From NCBI GenBank assembly GCA_023434465.1, contig JAEYSQ010000244.1, positions 1 to 11,907 on the forward strand: a stretch of DNA of 11,907 nt, in the 5' to 3' direction. Below, in pieces: positions 1-6,640 of this stretch. Source of the stretch: Actinomycetes bacterium (lineage in GTDB: Bacteria; Actinomycetota; Thermoleophilia; Solirubrobacterales; 70-9). The position numbers and the translations under genes were made by a program. Under the pieces are notes generated by a model. That model ran no database searches and had not been told where the DNA came from. It saw only the letters and a list, made by a program, of their open reading frames with translations. The number at the start of each line of letters is the position of its first letter. Position 1 is the first letter of the stretch.

Positions 1-1
1 C

Positions 2-1192
2 GGACAGCAGTCCTGGATCTACCTGTTCCATTCTCCCGATTCGCTGGTGCAGGACGGCGGCGATGACCGGGTCATGTACGAACGGGATTTCGACCCGCTC
101 CTGGACTATTCGTTTCCCGAGAGTTCCTCGGTCGTGACCACCCGGTATGACATCGGAATCAGGGGCAGGTGGATGCTGAACCGGCTCGTGGTCGCCGCCG
201 CGGATGGAGCCGATCAGGACATTCTCGACGGGGACAAACTGAACATCGGGGCAAGCTGTGAAGTGAGCGAACTTACTCTCAGCCGCGGACCGGGCGAATT
301 CCTCGCCGACATCGACGGCCCGGTCCGGGCGATCCGCTCGGTTGAAGGGGTGGCGAACGGCGTTCGAGCCTGGCGTCAGTACATCTTCTACGAGGGCTTT
401 CTCGAAACCCGAACCAGCCTGCGCGACCTGCCAGCCGGAAGCAGCGTCGTTTCGGCTCTGGATCTGTCCCGCACCGCGAGAGGAATGATCTACCGAAACG
501 AAAGGAATCCGGACGGGGTAACCGTTGACGGAAAGCCGGACAATCTCGCCACCGGGGCGACCAGTTGGGAACAGGTCGCCGGTGGCCAGGGCGCGGTGAC
601 CAGCGTCACCCGCGTTGCGAGAGGCGGTGCCGAGCGCTCGACCTTCTACGAGGATCGTGCCGGAACTGCGGCCTCGGGTCCGATGAGCTGCTCCGGTGAC
701 GACGCCTCCTTCGGTGCCGCGGGTCCGCGGATCACCAGTCCGGACGACGCCCGTCTCGAGTTCGTCAGGTACTCGTGGTTTGACGGTCCCGAGGCCGACG
801 ACGCGACCGGCAAGCTCCGCTCGCGCCAGGTCGACAACCCGCTCCAGACCGGACTCGACGTGGTTGAGCCGGCGATCCTGGTTGCCCGCGCCCGGCCTTC
901 CCGGGTAGTGCTCAAGCCGGGTCAGAGCCGGATGATCCGGGTGGTTGTGCGAAACCACGGCCGCAAGAAGGCGAAGCGGGTGAGGATCTGCGCCCGCACC
1001 TCCAACTGGGCCCGGGCGCGCTGCCGTGCCGCCGCCAAACTGAACCGGGGCGGCAAGGTCATTCGCCGGATCAGAGTGAAGGCATCGCGGAAGGCCCGCA
1101 AGGGAACCCGGATCCTTCCGGTCCGCGCGACGGCCAGCAAGGCGCGCTCCTACAGCGACCGGATCCGGGTAAGGATCCGCCCCCGCGGCTGA
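2..1192 (+). CDS. Probable secreted protein with basic C-terminal domain (5' end missing)
   Basis: The reading frame is open from the first full codon of the window, so the true start lies upstream; the GTG at 47 is only the first internal start-like codon. No signal peptide or catalytic motif is visible in the 396 codons present. Numbered from that GTG, residues 1-275 look like a beta-rich extracellular region with many Gly/Asp/Thr turns and few Cys. Residues about 278-378 form a separate Arg/Lys-rich domain with a PGQSRMIRVVVRNHG stretch and two Cys (315 and 326), ending in alternating basic and hydrophobic residues. This resembles the CARDB/DUF11-like beta-sandwich tails of surface proteins in Solirubrobacterales, a family-level impression only. 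The 111-bp gap to the next gene and its promoter-like box suggest it is transcribed separately from the FAS1 operon. Function unknown. Confidence 0.75.
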   Translation, partial: GQQSWIYLFHSPDSLVQDGGDDRVMYERDFDPLLDYSFPESSSVVTTRYDIGIRGRWMLNRLVVAAADGADQDILDGDKLNIGASCEVSELTLSRGPGEFLADIDGPVRAIRSVEGVANGVRAWRQYIFYEGFLETRTSLRDLPAGSSVVSALDLSRTARGMIYRNERNPDGVTVDGKPDNLATGATSWEQVAGGQGAVTSVTRVARGGAERSTFYEDRAGTAASGPMSCSGDDASFGAAGPRITSPDDARLEFVRYSWFDGPEADDATGKLRSRQVDNPLQTGLDVVEPAILVARARPSRVVLKPGQSRMIRVVVRNHGRKKAKRVRICARTSNWARARCRAAAKLNRGGKVIRRIRVKASRKARKGTRILPVRATASKARSYSDRIRVRIRPRG

Positions 1193-1239
1193 TCCGGCCC
1201 GGCCGCCGAAGTACCGGCCGCCACTCTCGCAAGGAACCT

Positions 1240-1272
1240 CAACCGATACAGCGGTTCGCCTCGTACTCCCGG
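1240..1272 (+). promoter_or_regulatory. Putative ECF-sigma promoter for the FAS1-sigma operon
   Basis: CAACCG at 1240-1245 is followed after 16 bases by CGTACTCCCGG at 1262-1272. The same box with the same spacing lies before the oxidase gene at 3287-3319. An AAC-containing -35 and a CGT-containing -10 are typical of ECF sigma factors. Transcription would start near 1273-1276, giving a leader of about 30 bases that carries the Shine-Dalgarno AGGAGG at 1290-1295. The adjacent sigma factor is the natural candidate to read it, which would make this an autoregulated operon. Seen: the repeated box and spacing. Inferred: its function. Confidence 0.55.
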
Positions 1273-1303
1273 ACGAAAGCAATTCGACCAGGAGGTATTC
1301 AGC

Positions 1304-1888
1304 GTGGTTTCTCCAGTTCAAACGAAGATGAGGAAGACGATGATCGTCGCCCTTTGCGTACCGGCCCTCGCCTTCGGCGTAGCCGCCTGTGGTGACGACG
1401 AGGATTCCGGCAGCACCGGCACGGCCAACACGGAAATGGAAAGCACCAATTCCGCCGGCAACGAAGCGATGGGCTCCGAAGATATCGTGGCGGTCGCCCA
1501 GGGCAACGACGACCTCTCGACCCTAGTCGAGGCGGTGAGCGCGGCCGACCTCGTCCCGACACTTCAGGGCAAAGGCCCGTTCACGGTTTTCGCCCCGACC
1601 AACGATGCGTTCGCAGCGCTGCCTCCGGCCGAGCTGAAGCGGCTTCTCAAGCCCGCGAACAAGGACGAACTCGCCAACATCCTGACCTACCACGTCGTCT
1701 CAGGTGACGTGAAGGCGGCCGACCTGACCGACGGTCAGATGGTCGAGACGGTTCAGGGCGAGAAGCTCAAGGTCGCGATCGACGGCGACCAGGTGATGAT
1801 CGGCGACGCCACCGTGGTCGCACCGGACGTAGCAGCATCGAACGGCACCGTGCATGTGATCGACGCCGTTCTCGTTCCCTCCAACTGA
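1304..1888 (+). CDS. FAS1 (fasciclin) domain lipoprotein, MPT83-like
   Basis: Cell-surface lipoprotein of 194 residues with one FAS1 domain, a fold used in adhesion and matrix contact. The GTG start is supported by AGGAGG at 1290-1295, eight bases upstream; an ATG at 1328 is the alternative. Residues 9-29 form a lipoprotein signal: MRK, a hydrophobic stretch, then a V-A-A-C lipobox with Cys29 as lipidation site. Residues 30-58 are an acidic Ser/Thr/Gly/Asn-rich linker. The FAS1 domain covers about 60-192 and keeps the H1 motif (FTVFAPTNDAF, 93-103), the central TYH (128-130) and the H2 motif (NGTVHVIDAVLVP, 180-192). The closest well-known relatives in architecture are mycobacterial MPT83 (lipoprotein) and MPT70 (secreted), which belong to the SigK regulon. 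Here the gene sits directly upstream of a SigK-type sigma factor, with a promoter-like box before it. The molecular ligand is unknown. Confidence 0.93.
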   Translation: MVSPVQTKMRKTMIVALCVPALAFGVAACGDDEDSGSTGTANTEMESTNSAGNEAMGSEDIVAVAQGNDDLSTLVEAVSAADLVPTLQGKGPFTVFAPTNDAFAALPPAELKRLLKPANKDELANILTYHVVSGDVKAADLTDGQMVETVQGEKLKVAIDGDQVMIGDATVVAPDVAASNGTVHVIDAVLVPSN

Positions 1889-1894
1889 GGGCTT

Positions 1895-1937
1895 CCGGGG
1901 GTGACGGCCATGATCGCACTGGCGCCGTCACCCCCGG
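1895..1937 (+). promoter_or_regulatory. Perfect 14-bp inverted repeat enclosing the likely sigma start codon
   Basis: The left arm CCGGGGGTGACGGC (1895-1908) and right arm GCCGTCACCCCCGG (1924-1937) are exact reverse complements with a 15-base loop. The loop begins one base before ATG 1910, and the best Shine-Dalgarno for that ATG (GGGGGTG, 1897-1903) is inside the left arm. No T-run follows, so it is not a classic intrinsic terminator. It begins 6 bases after the FAS1 stop, so it could protect the FAS1 mRNA 3' end, cause partial termination, or hide the sigma ribosome-binding site. Which of these applies is inference. Confidence 0.7.
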
Positions 1938-2530
1938 CTGTCCTGACTGGCCACGAGTTGATTGACTTACAGCCAGTCTTGGACCCTGCAACAGACCAGA
2001 CCGACGCTTTACTCGCGCGACGCGTTGCCGCTGGTGAAGAGAATGCGCTCAGTCAGGTCTACGAGCGGTACTCGCGGCCGGTCTTCGGCTTTCTGCTCCG
2101 GTACCTGGCCGACCGAGCCACCGCCGAGGACGTACAGCAGACCGTCTTCACCGAGGTCTGGCAAAAGGCAGCCAACTTCGACCCGGACCGCGGTTCGCTA
2201 CTGGGCTGGATCATGTCGATCGCCCGGAGCCGGGCCATCGACCACACCCGCAAGAGGGTTCCGGAACCGCGGGACCCGGAGAAGACTGCGGATCTGATCG
2301 ACCGCGATCCGAACCCGGGTGAGATCGACCAGCTGATCGACGCGTTTCAGTTCTCGCAGCTGGTTGAATCACTTCCTGCCGAAGAGGCCGATCTGATCCG
2401 ATACCGGTTTCAAGGTGAACTGAGTCAACGTGAAATCTCGGATCGAACCGGGATTCCCCTGGGAACCGTCAAGTCGAGGATGGTGTCGGCGCTGGGCCGG
2501 CTCCGTACCCTGATGGAGGCCGAAGCATGA
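1910..2530 (+). CDS. sigK: ECF RNA polymerase sigma factor, SigK type
   Basis: Sigma-70 family factor of about 206 residues that directs RNA polymerase to a small regulon until its partner anti-sigma factor holds it at the membrane. Numbered from ATG 1910, residues 1-32 are a poorly conserved leader. Region 2 spans about 46-114 (AEDVQQTVFTEVWQKA and GWIMSIARSRAIDHTRKR, covering the core-binding and -10-recognition helices). An acidic linker follows at about 118-147. Region 4 spans about 150-201 with a clear helix-turn-helix (LSQREISDRTGIPLGTVKSRM). GTG 1901 (GAGGG at 1887-1891) is an alternative start adding three residues; ATG 1910 is preferred for GGGGGTG at 1897-1903. The gene overlaps the anti-sigma gene by ATGA. 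No box like those at 1240 or 3287 lies directly before it, so it is probably transcribed through the FAS1 gene. The SigK name rests on similarity in style and on neighbourhood. Confidence 0.92.
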   Translation: MIALAPSPPAVLTGHELIDLQPVLDPATDQTDALLARRVAAGEENALSQVYERYSRPVFGFLLRYLADRATAEDVQQTVFTEVWQKAANFDPDRGSLLGWIMSIARSRAIDHTRKRVPEPRDPEKTADLIDRDPNPGEIDQLIDAFQFSQLVESLPAEEADLIRYRFQGELSQREISDRTGIPLGTVKSRMVSALGRLRTLMEAEA

Positions 2531-3267
2531 GCATCGATCGGGAAATAGCGGTCTCCTACCTGCTGGGAGAGCTGGCGGGAGCGGACCACGAGAAGTTCGA
2601 GGCCGAAATGGCTGCCGACCCGGAGCTGCGCAAGACGGTCGAGGAGCTGAGGACCGTGGTCGTGAAACTGGATGGCCTTCCGGGCGAGGCCTGGGATCCG
2701 CCAGAGCCTCCTCCTCTTGACCTTCAGCGGGCAACCTCGGCCGCACCAGAAGCTCCCCTGGCCGAGCGGGAAGCAGCCTTCGAGGCCGGTCGCTCTTCCG
2801 GGTCGCGCCCCAGGTCGATCTGGCTCCGAGCCGCGGGCTTTGTGACGGCTGGTGCGGCGCTGCTGCTGGTCGGCTTTCTGATCGGGTCGGGAAGCCAGGA
2901 CGATGGTGATCCCGGCCGATCGATCGAGCCCGGCCCGGCGCTCGCGCTGGACCGGTTCGGGGAAGGTCCCGATTCGGCGGAAGGCAAAGTCCGCATGGTT
3001 TCGAGCGATGGCGACCAGATGCGGCTCGATGTCGCCGGCCTCAAGCCGAATACCGGTGACGAGTTCTACGAACTCTGGCTACTCGGCAAGAACGACGAAC
3101 TGATCGCACTCGGTTCGTTCCGGGTCGGTGACGACGGCAACCGCACGGTCGAGCTGCCGCTGCCGGTCGATCCTGCCAACTTCGAGTATTTCGACGTCTC
3201 GATCGAATCGGACCGCGACGGACCGGATCATTCGGGCCGTTCGGTGCTCCGAGGCACCACTTACTGA
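2527..3267 (+). CDS. rskA: Membrane anti-sigma factor, RskA family
   Basis: Anti-sigma factor of 246 residues that would bind and silence the sigma factor encoded just upstream; the ATGA overlap at 2527-2530 implies coupled translation. Residues about 5-45 form the cytoplasmic sigma-binding helices (AVSYLLGELAGADHEKFEAEM, a common anti-sigma start), but the zinc-binding HxxxCxxC motif is absent: D31-P-E-L34 stands where Cys residues would be. A Pro/Ala-rich linker follows, then one membrane helix at about 98-121. The extracytoplasmic part (about 155-243) matches the RskA C-terminal domain: YELWLLGKNDELIALGSF and a late FDVSIESDRDG...HSG stretch. In mycobacteria RskA releases SigK after regulated proteolysis; the stimulus here is unknown. 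A 54-bp gap with its own promoter-like box separates it from the oxidase gene. Confidence 0.9.
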   Translation: MSIDREIAVSYLLGELAGADHEKFEAEMAADPELRKTVEELRTVVVKLDGLPGEAWDPPEPPPLDLQRATSAAPEAPLAEREAAFEAGRSSGSRPRSIWLRAAGFVTAGAALLLVGFLIGSGSQDDGDPGRSIEPGPALALDRFGEGPDSAEGKVRMVSSDGDQMRLDVAGLKPNTGDEFYELWLLGKNDELIALGSFRVGDDGNRTVELPLPVDPANFEYFDVSIESDRDGPDHSGRSVLRGTTY

Positions 3268-3286
3268 CCGAAAAAACCGGACTCTG

Positions 3287-3319
3287 CAACCGGACCGGGC
3301 ACTGCTTGCGTATACCCGG
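3287..3319 (+). promoter_or_regulatory. Putative ECF-sigma promoter for the oxidase-DUF1365-methyltransferase operon
   Basis: CAACCG at 3287-3292, then 16 bases, then CGTATACCCGG at 3309-3319. It matches the box at 1240-1272 at all six -35 positions and at 9 of 11 positions of the second half, with identical spacing. The ATG at 3322 begins only 7 bases after the CGTATA hexamer and has no Shine-Dalgarno, so the transcript would be leaderless or nearly so. Confidence 0.6.
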
Positions 3320-3321
3320 GT

Positions 3322-4605
3322 ATGAAGATCGCAGTCGTCGGTTCGGGTATCGCCGGACTCTCCGCCGTCCATCACCTCGCTCCGCACCATCTTGCAGGCC
3401 GGATCGAATTGACCCTCTTCGAGGCTGATGATCGCACCGGTGGTCACGCCAACACGGTCGAAGTCGAATCCGAACGGGGCATCGAGCGAATCGACACCGG
3501 GTTCATCGTCTTCAACCGACGCAATTATCCGGTTTTCGGATCGATGCTCGAGCAACTCGAGGTTCCCAGCCGACCGTCAAGTATGAGCTTTTCGGTCAGC
3601 GACGGGGAAGGTTTCGAGTACAGCGGAAGAAACTTCTCCGGGCTTTTCGCCGACCGGCGGAACCTGGTTCGTCCAGGCTTTCTGCGCATGCTCGCCGAAG
3701 TGCCGAGACTCCAGCGGCGACTGCGCCGGCTGATCGAAAGCGATGACGAGACGACCCTGGAAGAGTTCGTGATCAGGGAAGGCTTCTCGCGTGAGTTGCG
3801 GGAGAAGGTTCTGAACCCGATGGTCGCGTCGGTCTGGTCGGCTGACGAAGAGGGGATGAGCCGTTTCCCGGCCCGTTTCCTCGCCCGCTTTCTCGACAAT
3901 CACGGCTTGCTCGGCCTGGCCGACCGGCCCAGGTGGAGGACCGTGGAAGGTGGATCGGGAAGCTATGTGGAGCGGCTGCTCGAGCCGGTCGTCGATCGCA
4001 TCCGGACCGGGAGCCCCGTCGAATCGGTGGCCCGGATCCCGGGTGGCGTTCTCGTGACCGTGCCGGGTCGCCCGGGCGAGCGGTTCGACCAGGTGATCCT
4101 GGCCACCCACGCTCCCGATTCACTCGCGTTGCTGGCCGATGCCGACCGGGACGAACGCCGCTTCCTGGCGGCTTTTCCCTACCGTAGAAACGAGGCAGTC
4201 CTTCACACCGATCCGGCGGTGATGCCGGATCGCCGGTCCGCCTGGGCGAGCTGGAACTACAGGCTGGGCGAAAGCCACGATGGGTTGACCGCCCTCACCT
4301 ATGACATGAACCGGCTCCAGGCTCTCGATTGCGAGCGCCGCTTCTTCGTTTCGTTGAACATGACCGGCCTGATCGACCCCGGACGGATCCTCGGCAGCTA
4401 CACCTACGAACATCCGGTCTTCACCCCGGAAGGGGTGAGCGCCCAGGCCGACTGGGACCGGATCAGCGGCAGGGACGGGGTTCATTTCGCGGGGGCCTGG
4501 CTTCGAAACGGATTTCACGAAGACGGAGCGATGACCGGAAAGAGGGCGGCCGAAGCAGCTCTTGCCACCGAGGTCGCCGATCCGGGACTGGCGGTAGCGG
4601 CATGA
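3322..4605 (+). CDS. FAD-dependent amine-oxidase-like protein (Rv0449c type)
   Basis: Flavoprotein of 427 residues in the NAD(P)-binding/amine oxidase superfamily (COG2907-like). The N-terminal Rossmann fold is clear: VVGSGIAGLSA at 5-15 (GxGxxG) with an acidic residue ending the second strand (FEADD, 33-37), then RTGGHANTV at 38-46, the second FAD contact typical of amine oxidases. The C-terminal FAD motif is HFAGAWLRNGFHEDGAMTGKRAAE (starting at 388). No membrane segment is evident. The substrate is unknown; relatives are repeatedly encoded with DUF1365 and cyclopropane-synthase-like genes, as in the M. tuberculosis sigK locus, so a role in modifying unsaturated membrane fatty acids is likely. 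Translation probably starts on a leaderless mRNA at ATG 3322. Its stop overlaps the next start (ATGA, 4602-4605). Confidence 0.9.
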   Translation: MKIAVVGSGIAGLSAVHHLAPHHLAGRIELTLFEADDRTGGHANTVEVESERGIERIDTGFIVFNRRNYPVFGSMLEQLEVPSRPSSMSFSVSDGEGFEYSGRNFSGLFADRRNLVRPGFLRMLAEVPRLQRRLRRLIESDDETTLEEFVIREGFSRELREKVLNPMVASVWSADEEGMSRFPARFLARFLDNHGLLGLADRPRWRTVEGGSGSYVERLLEPVVDRIRTGSPVESVARIPGGVLVTVPGRPGERFDQVILATHAPDSLALLADADRDERRFLAAFPYRRNEAVLHTDPAVMPDRRSAWASWNYRLGESHDGLTALTYDMNRLQALDCERRFFVSLNMTGLIDPGRILGSYTYEHPVFTPEGVSAQADWDRISGRDGVHFAGAWLRNGFHEDGAMTGKRAAEAALATEVADPGLAVAA

Positions 4606-5417
4606 GCGTGCCGCTGGCCAGCGGGATCTACGAAGGCCGGATCAGGCATCGCCGCTTCTCGCCGGTCGAACGCGAGTTCAGTTTCGGGATCTTCATGGCG
4701 TACCTCGACCTCGAGGAACTGCCGAAGGTGATGACGATGCATCCGCTCTGGTCGACTCGCCCGCGGTCACCGGCCAGTTTCCGCCGGTCCGACTATCTCG
4801 GTCCCGAAGATCGGCCGCTGCGGGAGTCGGTGCTCGACCTGGTCGAGAGACGCACCGGTCGGCGGCCCGATGGTCCGGTCCGGATGCTCACCCACCTGCG
4901 TTACTGGGGCGTCGTCTTCAACCCGGTCAGCTTCTACTACTGCTTCGACCCCTCCGGACGGCAGGTCGAGACGGTGCTGGCCGAAGTCACCAACACTCCC
5001 TGGGGAGACCGCCACACCTACCTGGTCAACCAGCCCGGCCGTGCCGGGGTATTGAGGGCAGAGGTGGCGAAGCGACTTCACGTCTCGCCCCTGATGGGCA
5101 TGGATCATCGGTACGAGCTGGTCTTCGGGAGCCCCGATCGCACCCTTTCGGTTCACATGGAAAGCAAGCGGGAGGGCCGGGTCCATTTCGACGCAACGCT
5201 TCGGCTGGAGCGTCGCGAGATCAACCGGCGAACTCTCGGGCGCCTGCTTCTGGGTCGCGTTCCGATGCCGGTCAAGGTACTCGGGGGAATTCACCTGGAG
5301 GCAGCCCGGACCTGGCTCGCCGGGGCCCGGTTTCACCCCCGTCCGCAGGGCGGCCAGGATCCGGACTTGCCGAATCGGGCGAAAGGCGAGATTCTTCAGG
5401 CATGTGGCGGCGAATAG
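4602..5417 (+). CDS. DUF1365 family protein (Rv0448c type)
   Basis: Protein of 271 residues from ATG 4602, which overlaps the oxidase stop as ATGA. The frame stays open upstream to 4329, but that part lies inside the oxidase gene and lacks family features, so the shorter form is preferred. Conserved DUF1365 stretches are present in order: GIYEGRIRHRRFSPVEREF (8-26), GPVRMLTHLRYWGVVFNPVS (91-110) leading into FYYCF (111-115), EVTNTPWGDRHTYL (128-141) and the K..HVSP..GMDHRYE region (157-172). No catalytic residues are established to my knowledge. The family nearly always travels with the FAD protein and a cyclopropane-synthase-like enzyme, so a supporting role in lipid modification is inferred. 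It overlaps the methyltransferase gene by 16 bases, so the three proteins are probably made together. Confidence 0.9.
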   Translation: MSVPLASGIYEGRIRHRRFSPVEREFSFGIFMAYLDLEELPKVMTMHPLWSTRPRSPASFRRSDYLGPEDRPLRESVLDLVERRTGRRPDGPVRMLTHLRYWGVVFNPVSFYYCFDPSGRQVETVLAEVTNTPWGDRHTYLVNQPGRAGVLRAEVAKRLHVSPLMGMDHRYELVFGSPDRTLSVHMESKREGRVHFDATLRLERREINRRTLGRLLLGRVPMPVKVLGGIHLEAARTWLAGARFHPRPQGGQDPDLPNRAKGEILQACGGE

Positions 5418-6640
5418 TCCTGGCGGTGATCGGCCGGCTCCGCACGGGCCGGATCGAATTCAGGGAGAACGGACGGGTAACCACGATCGGGGATCCCGGC
5501 TCCGCTCCCTTCGCCCGGGTCGAGATCCACTCGCCCCGGGCCTGGCGGCGGATGCTGCGTGGCAGCACCGGCATGGCCGAGGGATACATCTCGGGGGAGT
5601 GGACCACCGATGATCTCGTCTCGCTGGGCACGATCGCCGGCCTCAACCTCGGCCAGCTCGATCGACTGAAGCAGCGGTTTCGCTTCATCCTCTGGCCCTT
5701 CCAGGCGCTCGGTCCGTTGATGCCGCGAACCACCCGGCGCCGGGGCAAGAAACAGATCGCCGCTCACTACGACCTCGGCAACGATCTCTTCTCGCTCTTT
5801 CTGGATCCGTCGATGAACTATTCCTCCGCCCTCTACCGGGGTGGCGCTGACCAGTCGCTCGAAGATGCGCAGATCGCCAAGATGGATCAGATCGCCGGGC
5901 AGCTCGACCTTTCGCCAAGTACCCACCTGCTTGAGATCGGCACCGGCTGGGGCGGGCTCTCGATCCACCTCGCCCGACGTTCGGGCTGCCGGATCACCAC
6001 GACCACGATTTCCCGCGAACAGGCCGAGCTGGCCCGCCAGCGAATCGAGGACGCCGGGCTCAGCGACCGGATCGAAGTCCTCGAGACCGATTACCGGGAC
6101 CTGACCGGCACCTACGACCGGCTGGTCTCGATCGAGATGATCGAGGCAGTGGGTTGGCGGGACTTCCCGACCTACTTCGCCAAGTGTTCCTCACTGCTCA
6201 CCGCCGAGGGATCGATGCTGCTCCAGGCGATCACGATTGACGATGACGCCTACGAGCTCGAGAAGGCCTCGCGCAGTTTCATCAGCCGCTACATCTTCCC
6301 CGGCGGGTGCCTGCCCTCGATGGCCGAGATCAGCCGGTGCCTGGCCCGGGTCACTGACCTGACGATCACCTGGAAGGACGAGCTCCGGCTCGACTATGCA
6401 CACACTTTGGCCGAGTGGCGAAACCGCTTCAACTCAGCTACCTCCCAGCTCCAGCGACTTGGTTATGACGAGCGTTTCCGCCGGATGTGGGTGATGTACC
6501 TGAGTCTCGCCGAAGCGGGGTTCCGATCGGGGCGCAATAGCGACTTCCAGCTGCTGCTGGCGAAACCTCAGTCGCGCAGCCTGATCCAGCTGGCCGGGAA
6601 AGCGCCGGCTGGAACCAGCTCCGGAATTTCCCCGAAGTAA
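5402..6640 (+). CDS. ufaA1: Cyclopropane-fatty-acid-synthase-like SAM methyltransferase (UfaA1 type)
   Basis: Enzyme of 412 residues expected to transfer a methyl(ene) group from S-adenosylmethionine to the double bond of phospholipid acyl chains at the membrane surface. The N-terminal 110 residues are the usual lipid-side domain. Then come AHYDLGNDLFSLFLD (121-135), the SAM-binding LLEIGTGWGGLSIHLARRSG (176-195), the DYRDL..TYDRLVSIEMIEAVG stretch (230-251) and YIFPGGCLPS (297-306). The segment that reads EHVG in E. coli Cfa reads EAVG here (248-251), so the bicarbonate-binding His is Ala249, as I recall from UfaA1-like members. The Cys near the C-terminus (Cys354 of E. coli Cfa) corresponds to Ala370. 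The product may therefore be methyl-branched or otherwise modified rather than a cyclopropane. The last 24 codons run into the convergent gene's 3' end. The symbol reflects family and neighbourhood, not proven function. Confidence 0.88.
   Translation: MWRRIVLAVIGRLRTGRIEFRENGRVTTIGDPGSAPFARVEIHSPRAWRRMLRGSTGMAEGYISGEWTTDDLVSLGTIAGLNLGQLDRLKQRFRFILWPFQALGPLMPRTTRRRGKKQIAAHYDLGNDLFSLFLDPSMNYSSALYRGGADQSLEDAQIAKMDQIAGQLDLSPSTHLLEIGTGWGGLSIHLARRSGCRITTTTISREQAELARQRIEDAGLSDRIEVLETDYRDLTGTYDRLVSIEMIEAVGWRDFPTYFAKCSSLLTAEGSMLLQAITIDDDAYELEKASRSFISRYIFPGGCLPSMAEISRCLARVTDLTITWKDELRLDYAHTLAEWRNRFNSATSQLQRLGYDERFRRMWVMYLSLAEAGFRSGRNSDFQLLLAKPQSRSLIQLAGKAPAGTSSGISPK

Noticed and set aside
1199..1222. 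Direct repeat CCGGCCGCC at 1199-1207 and 1214-1222
   Set aside because: Only two short GC-rich copies after a stop codon; no clear hairpin or T-run, so neither a terminator nor a repeat array is supported.
4329..4601. Upstream open extension of the DUF1365 frame
   Set aside because: It lies within the oxidase gene in another frame; the ATGA overlap start at 4602 fits family length and motifs.
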